The notes below the pieces were generated by a model. It was not told where the DNA came from, did no database searches, and saw nothing but the letters and a program-made list of their open reading frames with translations. From Rhizobium sp. (GTDB taxonomy: Bacteria; Pseudomonadota; Alphaproteobacteria; Rhizobiales; Rhizobiaceae), in assembly GCA_019739215.1 (NCBI GenBank), contig JAHHDR010000046.1, positions 62,001-126,000 of the forward strand: 64,000 bases of DNA, given 5' to 3'. This document shows positions 51,523 to 60,132 of this stretch, in pieces. Numbering within the stretch: the first letter of the stretch is position 1; every line of letters starts with the position of its first letter. Made by a program: the position numbers and the translations under genes.

Positions 51523-52250
51523 CGCACAGCCTCCCTGAGGCCGAAATAGGCGGCTTCGAAATCGGGATGGGCGCCCACTTCCGCCGAGGGGCCCGCGAGG
51601 CGCACCATGCCGCCGTTCAGCACATAGGTCCGGTCGGCGGCCTTGAGCGCGCGGGGTGCGTTCTGCTCGATCACCAAGACGGTGACGCCGCGCTTGCGGA
51701 TGTCGGCGATGATCTCGTAGACCCGGTCGGTGATCATCGACGCCAGTCCCAGCGACGGCTCATCCAGCATCAGCAGCGTCGGGCGCGACATCAGCGCGCG
51801 GGCGATGACCAGCATCTGCTGCTCGCCGCCTGACAGCATTCCGGCTGCCTGGTGACGGCGTTCGGCGAGGATCGGGAACAGTGAGAAATAGCTTTCGAGA
51901 TCGGCGGCCACGGCGCTGCGGTCCTCGCGGATCGTGGCACCCAGCCTGAGGTTTTCGAGCACGGATAGGCCGGCGAAGACGTGGCGCCCCTCCGGCACGA
52001 GCGCGATGCCGCGCCGGACCGTCGTCTCCAGGGGTTGGCCGAGAATGCTGGCGCCGTTGAAGACCACAGTGCCGGAGCTGGCGCGGACCACGCCGGCTAT
52101 GGCATTGAGCAGCGAAGATTTTCCGGCGCCGTTCGGACCGACCAGCGAGACGATCTCGCCCTTGTGCACCTCGAGATCGACGCCTGACAGCGCGGTGATC
52201 TGGCCGTATTTGACGTGAAGGCCGGTGACCTCCAGCAGGATCTCGCTCAT
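51519..52250 (-). CDS. livF: Liv-type ABC ATPase LivF (second transporter)
   Basis: The ATG at 52250 (MSEILLEVTGLHVKYGQITA) gives 243 residues. Walker A GPNGAGKSS, GIALVPEGRHVFAGLSVLEN, signature MLSGGEQQMLVIARAL, Walker B LLMLDEPSLGLA and the LivF-type VLVIEQNAPRALK. It overlaps the stop of the livG2 downstream frame by 4 bases. Confidence 0.92.
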   Translation of the reverse strand: MSEILLEVTGLHVKYGQITALSGVDLEVHKGEIVSLVGPNGAGKSSLLNAIAGVVRASSGTVVFNGASILGQPLETTVRRGIALVPEGRHVFAGLSVLENLRLGATIREDRSAVAADLESYFSLFPILAERRHQAAGMLSGGEQQMLVIARALMSRPTLLMLDEPSLGLASMITDRVYEIIADIRKRGVTVLVIEQNAPRALKAADRTYVLNGGMVRLAGPSAEVGAHPDFEAAYFGLREAVR

Positions 52251-52967
52251 GCCGCCTCCGAGCCGAGATAGGCCGCCTTGAAATCGGCATTGGCAGCGAC
52301 CTCGGCCGGGGTGCCGGCGGCGATGGTGCGGCCGCTCGACATCACATGCAGCCGCTCGCAGGTGTTCATCACGAGGCGCATATTGTGCTCGATGACGAGG
52401 ATGCCGCAACCGAAATCGTCGCGCACGCTGCGGATCAGGCTACCCAGTGACTCGGCTTCGGCAATGTTCATGCCGGCGGCCGGTTCGTCGAGAAGCAGGA
52501 ATTTCGGCGAGAGCGCCAGGGCCCGGGCGATGCCGACACGGCGCTCGTCGCCATAGTTGAGCGTGTCGCTCACCTGGGCGGCACGATCGCCGAGGCCCAT
52601 GCGTTCGAGCAATTGCGCTGCACGACGCCGGGCCTCCGCGCGCCCAAGGCCGAGCGCGGCAAAGCCGACCTCGACATTCTCTGAGACGGTCATGCCCCTG
52701 AAACAGCCGCACGGCCTGGAAGGTGCGCACCACGCCGTTGCGGGAGAACCAGTCGCCGGGCCGGCCGGCCGCAGTCTGGCCGGAGATGGAGACGATGCCG
52801 GTGGCGGGCTTCTGGAAGCCGCTCAGCACATTGACCATCGTCGTCTTGCCGGCGCCGTTCGGGCCGATGAGGCCGAGGATCTCGCCCTGGTCGAGCGCCA
52901 CCGACACATGGTCGATGGCGTTGACACCTGCAAACCGGACCGAGATGTCGGTCGCCTTCAACGTCAT
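52247..52967 (-). pseudogene. livG: Liv-type ABC ATPase LivG (second transporter), frameshifted
   Basis: The first frame from ATG 52967 has Walker A GPNGAGKTT and runs VRTFQAVRLFQG, then reads nonsense. One base out of frame, from ATG 52693, the sequence continues MTVSENVEVGFAALGLG, signature DTLNYGDERRVGIARALAL, Walker B FLLLDEPAAGMN and IEHNMRLVM. The junction is CAGGGGCATG, so one extra base after a G-run explains the shift. Either the transporter is dead, the sequence has an indel error, or the two halves are made separately from the internal ATG. Confidence 0.85.
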
Positions 52968-52990
52968 GAAACGTCTCCCGGTCGGACGGA

Positions 52991-54163
52991 TCAGTCGAGA
53001 TGTACGGTTTCCGCGGCGAACTTGCCGACAGCGGAGAACTTGCCATCCTTGGCCTGGACGATGGTCATCGGCCGGGTCGTGGCAATGTGCAGGTCCGGGG
53101 TGAACGTCGTCGGGCCGATCGCCAGGTCCTCGTCCTTGAACGTGTCGAGCACGGCCGCCACCTTGTCGGCATCGAAGGAGCCGGCCTTCTCCGCCGCCCT
53201 GGCCCAGGCCTGGATCAGCGAATAGCCTCGCAGCGAATAGGACGCGTCGGAACGCTGGCCGTATTCGGTCTCATAGCGCTTCAGGAGGTCGACGATCTTG
53301 GCATCGGGGTCGTCGCCATAGACCGACCCGTAGTTGACGACATAGAAGTTCGACAGGCCCGGCACGGTGCCGGCCCAATAGTCGCCGTCCATGGATTCGC
53401 CCGTCAGGACAGGCTGGTCGATGCCCGCGGCGCGAAGCTGGCGGATCGCGCTCGGACCGCCCGGCGCATAGGAGCACAGCACGACGAAGTCAGGCTTGGT
53501 TGCCAGGCCGGAAATGCGGCTCGTCTGGGCCGAAATGCTCGGATCGTTGTTCAGGAACGTGTCCTCGCCGAGCAGGCCCTGCTCGCCGGCGAGTTCCTTC
53601 CAGCGCGTGACGAAGCTGCCGCACAGCGACTTGGTGAAGGAAATGGTGTTGTCGAGCAGCACGTAGCTGGTCTTCCAGCCCTGCTTGTTGAAGGCCCACT
53701 CGGCGAGAAGCGCGCCCTGTGCTTGCGAGGCATTTGAGATCGAATAGGCATAGGGGCCGATGCCCTTAACGCCGAATTTAGGGTCGGACGCGCCCGAAAG
53801 CGAGATCACGTTGTTCTGCTGGGCGACGAAGGCGCCCGGTGCGCCGAAATCGAAATCGCTCGGAAACAGGATTGCCCTGGCGCCCTTCTCGATCACTTCA
53901 AGCGCGCCGTCCGCGCCGAGCGGCGGTTCGGACTTGTTGTCGAACTTGACGACCTCGATCTGCTGGCCGAGTACGCCGCCGGCGGCGTTGATTTCCTTGA
54001 CGGCAAGCATCGCGCCGTTGACAGTGGATGCATCGATCGGCTGGAACCAGCCGCTGAAGGGCATGACGAAACCGACCTTGACGGTCTCGGCGGCGCCCGC
54101 GGTCATGGTGGTGAAGGCCAGTCCGGCGGCGAGTGCCGCTGAAAGATAGGTGGCTTTTCTCAT
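52991..54163 (-). CDS. ABC transporter substrate-binding protein (Peripla_BP_6)
   Basis: The ATG at 54163 (MRKATYLSAALAAGLAFTTM) gives a Sec signal peptide cleaved near TAGAAE; 390 residues. Mature start TVKVGFVMPFSGWFQPIDAS, LAVKEINAAGGVLGQQIEVV. It is the first gene of the second Liv operon, 23 bases before livG2. The ligand is unknown; it shares little detail with the receptor at 31303. Confidence 0.9.
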   Translation of the reverse strand: MRKATYLSAALAAGLAFTTMTAGAAETVKVGFVMPFSGWFQPIDASTVNGAMLAVKEINAAGGVLGQQIEVVKFDNKSEPPLGADGALEVIEKGARAILFPSDFDFGAPGAFVAQQNNVISLSGASDPKFGVKGIGPYAYSISNASQAQGALLAEWAFNKQGWKTSYVLLDNTISFTKSLCGSFVTRWKELAGEQGLLGEDTFLNNDPSISAQTSRISGLATKPDFVVLCSYAPGGPSAIRQLRAAGIDQPVLTGESMDGDYWAGTVPGLSNFYVVNYGSVYGDDPDAKIVDLLKRYETEYGQRSDASYSLRGYSLIQAWARAAEKAGSFDADKVAAVLDTFKDEDLAIGPTTFTPDLHIATTRPMTIVQAKDGKFSAVGKFAAETVHLD

Positions 54164-54289
54164 GTCTCTGTTCCCCGTTTCCTGTGTGATCAGGGGCGTT
54201 CGCAAGCTCTTGCCGGCCCGCATGTCCGAACGCGCGTCTGTGGCTCCCTCATTCCGGTCCCGGACATGTTTGCTTCGGGCGAAATGTAA

Positions 54290-54305
54290 TTCGTTAATTT
54301 ACGAA
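54290..54305. promoter_or_regulatory. Palindromic operator, probable MarR site
   Basis: TTCGT-N6-ACGAA is a perfect inverted repeat in the 358-base gap between the divergent SBP2 and marR genes, 127 bases upstream of the SBP2 start. MarR proteins bind AT-rich palindromes of this size. The rest of the gap 54164-54521 shows no gene. Confidence 0.5.
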
Positions 54306-54521
54306 CGATTTTGAGCGTACGCCCAGTTCTGCGATCTGGCAATATGGCCAATCGAAAATTTGTTTAGGCTTGAAATATCCTCCCGTTAACCATCAACGTC
54401 GACGAAAGCACCGCGTCCGGCGGGTTGCTTTCAGTTTGGATACCCGCTAGGCACGCCTATCCGGATCACCAATTTTCGGGCGGCGAGCAGGTTCTCGCGC
54501 CTGCAGGAGCAACTCCACGGC

Positions 54522-55025
54522 ATGGCCTCATCTGATGAAAAGAAGGGTTCCATCCTGCCGCTGGGGCAAAGTTTCGGCAACAATCTGAGACATGTCAACC
54601 GCCTGATCCAGCGCGATCTCGGCGTGCGCATTGCGTCGCTCGGTCTGTCGATCGGACAGTGGTATGCCCTCCGTACGCTCTGGCACAACGATGGCCTGAC
54701 GCAGATCGAGCTCGCCCAGAAATCGGGTGTCGCAGGGCCGGCAATGGTGCTTGCGGTGCGCAGCCTGCTGGCGATGCGCCTGGTCGCCCGCCGCCGCCAT
54801 CCCAGCGACAAGCGGAAATATGTCATCTCGCTGACCGAGAAGGGCAGGGGGCTGGAGACCGCGGCGCTTCAGGCGGCGATCGACGCCAACAGCGCGGCGC
54901 TCAGCGGCGTTCCGGCTTCCGACATCGAGATCTGTATGAGAGTGCTCGACCGGGCGCTTGTCAATCTGCAGGATAACGGCATCTCGATCGAGACAGTGGC
55001 CGAAGTCGACGCCATGATCGAGTGA
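54522..55025 (+). CDS. MarR family regulator
   Basis: A 167-residue winged-helix protein: IQRDLGVRIASLGLSIGQWY, the recognition region DGLTQIELAQKSGVAGPAMV, RSLLAMRLVARRRHPSDKRK with the DKR wing motif and YVISLTEKGRGLE. Divergent from the second Liv operon, which it likely represses, perhaps through the 54290-54305 palindrome. It is convergent with the RTX-like gene, 32 bases away. Confidence 0.88.
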   Translation: MASSDEKKGSILPLGQSFGNNLRHVNRLIQRDLGVRIASLGLSIGQWYALRTLWHNDGLTQIELAQKSGVAGPAMVLAVRSLLAMRLVARRRHPSDKRKYVISLTEKGRGLETAALQAAIDANSAALSGVPASDIEICMRVLDRALVNLQDNGISIETVAEVDAMIE

Positions 55026-55057
55026 TCGGGCCTGTCGTCATCTCCACACGGCTCGCT

Positions 55058-56650
55058 TCAGAACAGGAAATCGCCTTCGGCAAGATCATCCTTGCCTACG
55101 CCCAGGATGATCAACTGATCCTTTCCGGCTGTGATGACGAGGTTGCCGTTCTTCTCGACCGTGTTCTGATCATCGATAACGTCGTCGCGATCCATGAACA
55201 CCCAATCGCTCAGGTCGATCTTGTCGACGCCGGCAACGAAGTCGGCGATCGTGTCGCGGCCGCCACCGGTGGCGAAGGCGAAGGTGTCGGCGCCGCCCAG
55301 GCCCTTGAGGATGTTGTTGCCGGCATTGCCGGTCAGCGTGTTGTCGCCGGCATTGCCGGTGGCGTTGATCTTGCCCTTGCCCAACAGCACCAGGGCCTCG
55401 ACATCGTCCGACAGAATATTGGAGACGGTGGACTGAACTGTGTCGAAGCCGCCATCGACGTCCTCGATGAGTTTGGTTTTCGCGCTGTCGACAATCAGCG
55501 TGTCGTCGCCCAACCCGCCGATCACGTTGTGGTCGATCTTGCCGCCGCGATTGTCAAATACGTCGTTACCGCCGCCGAGGTCGATCTTGCCGAACATGAC
55601 GCCTTTGTTGACGATGGTGTCGACGGCTGCGCCGAGCCTTAGAGCATGATCGAAAAAGCCGTTGTCGGTGGTTTCCATCCTACCCTTGTTGGTGATTGTC
55701 ACGCTACCGGTAGAAAAATAAGACGAGATGACGTGGCCCGAATCGACAGTTATCTTACCGTTATTGACGATTGTTGCATCTCCCCCAGCGACAACTATGC
55801 AACTGCCGCCGTCCACGACGCTGACCTTGCCGCTATTGGTGATATGCGCGTCTGTTCCAGCGGAATAGATGCCATTGTTCACGCTGGTGATCGTGCCCGT
55901 GTTGACGATGGTGACATTCGCGTCGTTTGCACCGATGCCCGTATCGGGATCACCGTTGCTGACAATTTTGCCGCTGTTTATGACTGTCGTATCGGCGCCG
56001 GAGACATAGATACCGGAGTCCTCATCGGACACGATTTTGCCTTTGTTGACCACCCGTGCTTGGGCACCTGCGGAAAAGATCCCGAAGTCCGTAATGGTGG
56101 TGATGCTGCCGTTGTTGGTGATGATCGCAGCGTCGCCGGCGGAAAGGATGCCCATCCCTTCGGCGGCGATCGTGCCTGCATTGTTGATTTTCGCGTTATC
56201 GCCGAGAGAATAGATGCCATGGCTGTTGGCACTGGTAATTCCGGTAATCTTGCCGCTGTTCATGATCACCGTGTCGTCGCCCAAGGATGCGATGCCCTCG
56301 TGCTCGGCATTGATGGTGCCTTTGAGGGTGATTCTAGCATTGGCGGCGTCGGCCGCGACATGCACGCCCCGATAACCGGTGATCGAGCCGGTCTTGGCAA
56401 TCTCGATCGCGGCGGCCATGCCAAGGATGCCGATTGCGGCGTCCGTGTTTATGTCCACAGGCGTACCGAGCTGGCCGACCTTGCCGGCGATGTCGAGCTG
56501 GGCGCCGCTGGACTCCGCATCGAAGAGAATTGTCCAGTCCGTGTCCGTCGCGGTGAGGGTAACGCCTTTGGCCAGACTGTAGGCCTCGCCGTCGTCGATC
56601 AGGAATTGCGTCGTTCCGGCGGGGATCGTCTCGGGCTTGACCTTGGCCAT
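55058..56650 (-). CDS. RTX-like beta-solenoid repeat protein, copy B
   Basis: The ATG at 56650 with a GGAGACC site gives 530 residues. The N-terminus is KPETIPAGTTQFLIDDGEAY. Residues about 90-370 are solenoid repeats of the type NSGKITGITSANSHGIYSLG, each 20-24 residues. After about 375 come RTX Ca-binding turns (GGGNDVFDN, GGLGDDTLI, GNAGDNTLTGNAGNNILKGL) and a GDFLF end like a type I secretion signal. Same plan as 18862-20505 but the repeats differ. Its 5' 310 bases are duplicated at 63691-64000 as part of the palindrome. No exporter genes are in view. Confidence 0.8.
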   Translation of the reverse strand: MAKVKPETIPAGTTQFLIDDGEAYSLAKGVTLTATDTDWTILFDAESSGAQLDIAGKVGQLGTPVDINTDAAIGILGMAAAIEIAKTGSITGYRGVHVAADAANARITLKGTINAEHEGIASLGDDTVIMNSGKITGITSANSHGIYSLGDNAKINNAGTIAAEGMGILSAGDAAIITNNGSITTITDFGIFSAGAQARVVNKGKIVSDEDSGIYVSGADTTVINSGKIVSNGDPDTGIGANDANVTIVNTGTITSVNNGIYSAGTDAHITNSGKVSVVDGGSCIVVAGGDATIVNNGKITVDSGHVISSYFSTGSVTITNKGRMETTDNGFFDHALRLGAAVDTIVNKGVMFGKIDLGGGNDVFDNRGGKIDHNVIGGLGDDTLIVDSAKTKLIEDVDGGFDTVQSTVSNILSDDVEALVLLGKGKINATGNAGDNTLTGNAGNNILKGLGGADTFAFATGGGRDTIADFVAGVDKIDLSDWVFMDRDDVIDDQNTVEKNGNLVITAGKDQLIILGVGKDDLAEGDFLF

Positions 56651-56849
56651 AATGGTCTCCAATCGAGGCTGGGCGAAGAAAAACCCGCTCGCACAGGCTA
56701 CCGAGAAAACTGGATTTTCGGTGGCTTGTCGATCACCCAAACGGGGGATGCCGGGAGCCTGACCGAATTATTTTCGGCGCATCGCATCGAAATCCCGCGC
56801 TTTGAAGTCATCCTTTGATGGGTGGTCCAGAGCCGCCGAAAGACTGAAT

Positions 56850-57085
56850 ATGTATAGCGTCTGATGCGAAGCTTCTGAAAGGGCAAGGCCGTTCGCCGCG
56901 TGTGATGATCACCGACGAACTTCGGTCCTACGGCGCCGCACAAGGCGGTATCATGCCCGGCGTCGAGCATCGCTCGGACAAGGGCCTGAATAGTCGTGCC
57001 GAGAATTCTGATCGGCCGAACCGACGGCGTGAACGGGTCATGAAACGCTTCAAGTCAGCGAGGCACCTTCAACGCTTCATTTCCA
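56850..57085 (+). pseudogene. IS6-family transposase C-terminal half, inverted (left arm)
   Basis: The plus strand reads KLLKGQGRSPRVMITDELRS, YGAAQGGIMPGVEHRSDKGL, NSRAENSDRPNRRRERVMKR, the IS6 C-terminal DDE part with catalytic Asp (ITDELRSYG) and Glu (NRAEN-type NSRAENS), then FKSARHLQRFISI. It abuts the N-terminal half, which lies on the minus strand at 57087-57461, so the half-gene is flipped in place. Confidence 0.8.
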
Positions 57086-57086
57086 T

Positions 57087-57461
57087 CTATGTCCGGATCA
57101 GAAGACGCTTGGCAGCCTGGGTGTTGCGGCGAGCCTGGACGATCGCGTCGAGAACGTAGCCGGCCTGATCGACAGCACGCCAGAGCCAAATTTTCCTTCC
57201 GCCGATCGTTACCACGATCTCGTCCAGATGCCACACGTCAGTAGGGTTCGGCGCTTTCCGCCGCGAGCGAAGTGCACAATCTGGCCCGAACTTCTTCGCC
57301 CAACACCGGATCGTTTCATAGGACACGACGATGCCGCGCTCCAGCAGCATCTCCTCGACCAGACGCAGGCTCAGCGGAAATCGGAAATACAGCCAGACAG
57401 CGTGCGCGATCACCGAAGCTGGGTAACGATGGCGTTTGTAGCTGACGGGGTTCCGGCTCAT
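57087..57461 (-). pseudogene. IS6-family transposase N-terminal half (left arm)
   Basis: 124 residues from ATG 57461: MSRNPVSYKRHRYPASVIAH, AVWLYFRFPLSLRLVEEMLL, ERGIVVSYETIRCWAKKFGP HTH and the first catalytic Asp in VWHLDEIVVTIGGRKIWLWR AVDQAG. It ends NTQAAKRLLIRT just where intact elements continue into the C-terminal half; that half is on the other strand next door. Short matching AGCGTCT motifs lie near both break points. Confidence 0.82.
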
Positions 57462-57867
57462 GGCGGCGAGCTACTAGCGAACACCTTCAAGGACGTTAAT
57501 CTGATATCACCCCTATGGCCTTGGCGGGCAACACCTCTGGGATTTGTCCGGCGACAAGTACGAACCAGGGATGCCATGAGAAACCAGTCTGCTCCATCTA
57601 TTCAATTTCAGTGAAAGATTTTCAACTTTCTGCGATGTCCTCATCACGAAACACCGTAACAGTCACACCAACGGCGTCGAAGTTTCACCTTCCGGGCACC
57701 GCCAAAGCCACGCGGTCGTGAAAGCCCTTTACGCAGCGGGGATTTAGATGCCTGTTTCCACGGGGGTCGTGGTGCACTTTGATCAAATCCCGTTATCTCG
57801 TGCCCTATGACTTCGTCACGACGGTGGACGATCATCTCGATCCTAAGAGCCAACGCAAGCCATTTGC
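57462..57867. other. Intergenic region (left arm), no gene seen
   Basis: About 400 bases between the IS6 remnant and the acyl-CoA synthetase stop. No RNA gene, IS end or convincing small ORF was found; a 69-codon minus-strand frame at 57644-57853 lacks family features. The identical sequence is at 62474-62879. Confidence 0.4.
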
Positions 57868-59490
57868 TCAGCGCTCTCCGCGATCGAAAGTCCCCTCTCC
57901 GACACCTCGGCTGCGCAACACGTTCCTGGCAATTTTCTCCGTTGGTGTCCTCGGCAGTGCCTCATCGGTGATCTCGATATAGCGCGGCACCATGTGGCGC
58001 GGCGCTGCGGCCCTGAAATGTTCCAGCAGGTCAGCCGGTTCGATCGCCGATCCGGCCCGCCGCATCGCGACCAGCATGATGTCTTCCTCGGTCAATGCTG
58101 AGGCAATACCGAACGCGGCGCTTTCCACAATATCCGGATGGCTGTCAGCGACGCTCTCGACCTCATAGGCGGAGATGTTTTCGCCGCGGCGCCGGATTGC
58201 CTCGTTCATGCGATGCCGGAAGTAAAACCAGCCGTCTGCATCCATTACGCCGGCGTCACCGGAGTGATACCAGAGGTTCCTGAGCGTCTCGACCGTCTTG
58301 GTCTCGTTGCGATAGTAACCGGAAAACATGCTCCAGCTCTTCCTCGGGCGCGATACGATTTCGCCCAGGCTGCCGGGTGGCAGCGGCTGGTCCCTGTCAT
58401 CGACGACTGCCACCTCCCAGTCCGGATGGGCGCGACCGCAGGAGCCGTCGCGCGTTTCATCGGCTGTGTCGAGCGTCACGAAGCTGGTTTCCGTCTGGCC
58501 ATATCCGGTCACGAGACGCATGCCGAAACGGTCTTCGAAGGCAGGCTTGTCCGGCACCATCGGGATGCACTGGCAGACGCGGACGGGATTGTCCGCGTCA
58601 TCGTCTTGGCGCGCTGCCCGCGTCAGAATGACCGCCATCGCGCCCAGAAGATTGGTGGCCGTGGCGCCGCTGGCCCGCGCCTGATGCCAGAACTTCGAGG
58701 CGCTGAAACCATCGACGAGCGTGGCCCGGGTGCCGTAGATGAGAGGAAGGTAAACGCCGAACATCTGGGCATCGGTATGGAAGAGAGGCAGCGCCGAGAA
58801 ATAGCTGTCCTTGCTCGTATAGCCGAGATTGGCCGCCATGGCCGCCGCCCAGGCATAGCAGTGGTGATGCGACATCAGCGCACCCTTGGCGGGGCCGGTC
58901 GTTCCCGACGTATAGAGAATGGCCATCGGGTCCGAATAGTGCACGCCGGCACGTTCGGTATAGGCCTGTGGCGCCAGGCATTCCTCGAACGTCACGATCC
59001 GTCCGATCGTGAGACCGGCTGCCCTTGCGTCGGCCGCATCCGCCCCGACGAGAATGAGAGTGCGGAGCGCCGGGAGGCTGGCCTGGACCCTTGCAAGTTC
59101 AGGCAGCACACTGCCATGGGCAACAAGGACGTCCGCGCCGCAATTGTTGAGGTTGTGACACAGGAGATCGCCCTTCAGCCCCGGATTGTTCGGCACCTCG
59201 ATGGCGCCAAGGCTTGAGACCGCAAACCACATAGCCACCAGCTCAAAACAATTGGGCAGGAGCATCGCCACGCGGTCGGATTTCCGGACGCCGAGACCGC
59301 GCAGGCCACCGGCCAGTTGCAGCGAGATCCGCAGCATCTCTTCGAAGCTGGCCGTCCGTCCGCATATGTCGATGAACGTCTTGCTGCCGAACTGCTCGGC
59401 CTGATGAAGCAGGATCGCGGGCAATGTCCGTTCTTCAATATCGCTGTCGCGCATGCCCGGGATTCGCAGTCCTTGCAGTGTCATCGTCAT
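57868..59490 (-). CDS. AMP-dependent acyl-CoA synthetase 3 (left arm copy)
   Basis: A 540-residue ANL ligase: P-loop ILYTSGTTGPAKGALMSHHH, A5 TGYGQTETSFVTLDT, the hinge-region RHRMNEAIRRRGENISAYEV and the catalytic Lys in RTPTEKIARNVLR. It is of the CaiC-like type and different from synthetases 1 and 2. The ATG at 59490 is 2 bases after the crotonase stop. An exact copy is at 60851-62473. It would activate a carboxylic acid for the adjacent hydratase. Confidence 0.9.
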   Translation of the reverse strand: MTMTLQGLRIPGMRDSDIEERTLPAILLHQAEQFGSKTFIDICGRTASFEEMLRISLQLAGGLRGLGVRKSDRVAMLLPNCFELVAMWFAVSSLGAIEVPNNPGLKGDLLCHNLNNCGADVLVAHGSVLPELARVQASLPALRTLILVGADAADARAAGLTIGRIVTFEECLAPQAYTERAGVHYSDPMAILYTSGTTGPAKGALMSHHHCYAWAAAMAANLGYTSKDSYFSALPLFHTDAQMFGVYLPLIYGTRATLVDGFSASKFWHQARASGATATNLLGAMAVILTRAARQDDDADNPVRVCQCIPMVPDKPAFEDRFGMRLVTGYGQTETSFVTLDTADETRDGSCGRAHPDWEVAVVDDRDQPLPPGSLGEIVSRPRKSWSMFSGYYRNETKTVETLRNLWYHSGDAGVMDADGWFYFRHRMNEAIRRRGENISAYEVESVADSHPDIVESAAFGIASALTEEDIMLVAMRRAGSAIEPADLLEHFRAAAPRHMVPRYIEITDEALPRTPTEKIARNVLRSRGVGEGTFDRGER

Positions 59491-59492
59491 GG

Positions 59493-60132
59493 TCAGAACT
59501 CTTTGGCCCGCGCCTGTGCTTCCGGGGAGAGAAAGCCGTTGACGGTCGATCGTGTCTCCAGCGCCATGGCCTGCGCCAAGGACGAGTGAAAACCCTCATT
59601 GATGGCGTGCTTGATCTCGGCGACCGCGCCTGCGGGGCGTTCCGCAATTGCCAGCGCCAGAGCCCTTGCCTCGTTCAGCAATTGATCGTCGGGAACCACC
59701 TTCCAGGCGATACCGACCTCAAGCGCCTTCTGCGCATCGTGACGCTCACCCAGGATCATGAGTTCCTTGGCGACCTGTGGACCGGCCTGCTTGGTCAGCA
59801 ATGCGGTCACGCCGCCGGTGACGAAAAGGCCGTAGCTGACCTCGGGAAAGAACCAGCGGGCCTTGTCGGAAAAGATGCGGAAATCGCAGTTGACGGCCCA
59901 TTCCAGCGCGCCGCCGACGCACCAGCCGTGAACGGCGGCAATCACGATCTTCCGGGACTGCATGATCTGCAGCGTGATGTTCTGGATCGCCTCGACCCAG
60001 TCCTGCGTGGTCTCGGGCGATGACGTCTGTGCATCGAGATCCTTGAGATCGTCGCCCGAACAGAAGGCACGGCCTTCGCCATGGAGAATGATGGCGCGCA
60101 CGGCATCGTCGGCTTCGGCCCTGGCGAGGGCG
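59493..60132 (-). pseudogene. Enoyl-CoA hydratase, 5'-truncated copy (left arm)
   Basis: The minus-strand frame covers the crotonase from ALARAEADDAVRAIILHGEG to its C-terminus EAQARAKEF, identical to the right-arm copy. The frame stays open to an ATG at 60260, but the codons from 60133 to 60260 read through the spacer and the other arm on the wrong strand (VGEAIDQLPVHGVEPFRPVE), so the first crotonase strand (AIAWVKLNRPERLNAMN) is missing. Probably non-functional although translatable. Confidence 0.85.

Larger units (their letters stand above)
56341..60132 (+). repeat. Left arm of a giant inverted repeat
   Basis: Position x in this arm corresponds to 120341 minus x in the right arm (60209-64000). 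All genes and even non-coding frames are identical in both arms, and the last 40 bases of the window are the exact reverse complement of 56341-56380. Arm length is at least 3792 bp and continues beyond the window on the right. The centre is at 60170.5. Confidence 0.95.

Noticed and set aside
57462..57867. tRNA or structured RNA in the 400-base gap beside acyl-CoA synthetase 3
   Set aside because: No cloverleaf or conserved tRNA boxes could be traced; hairpins are short.
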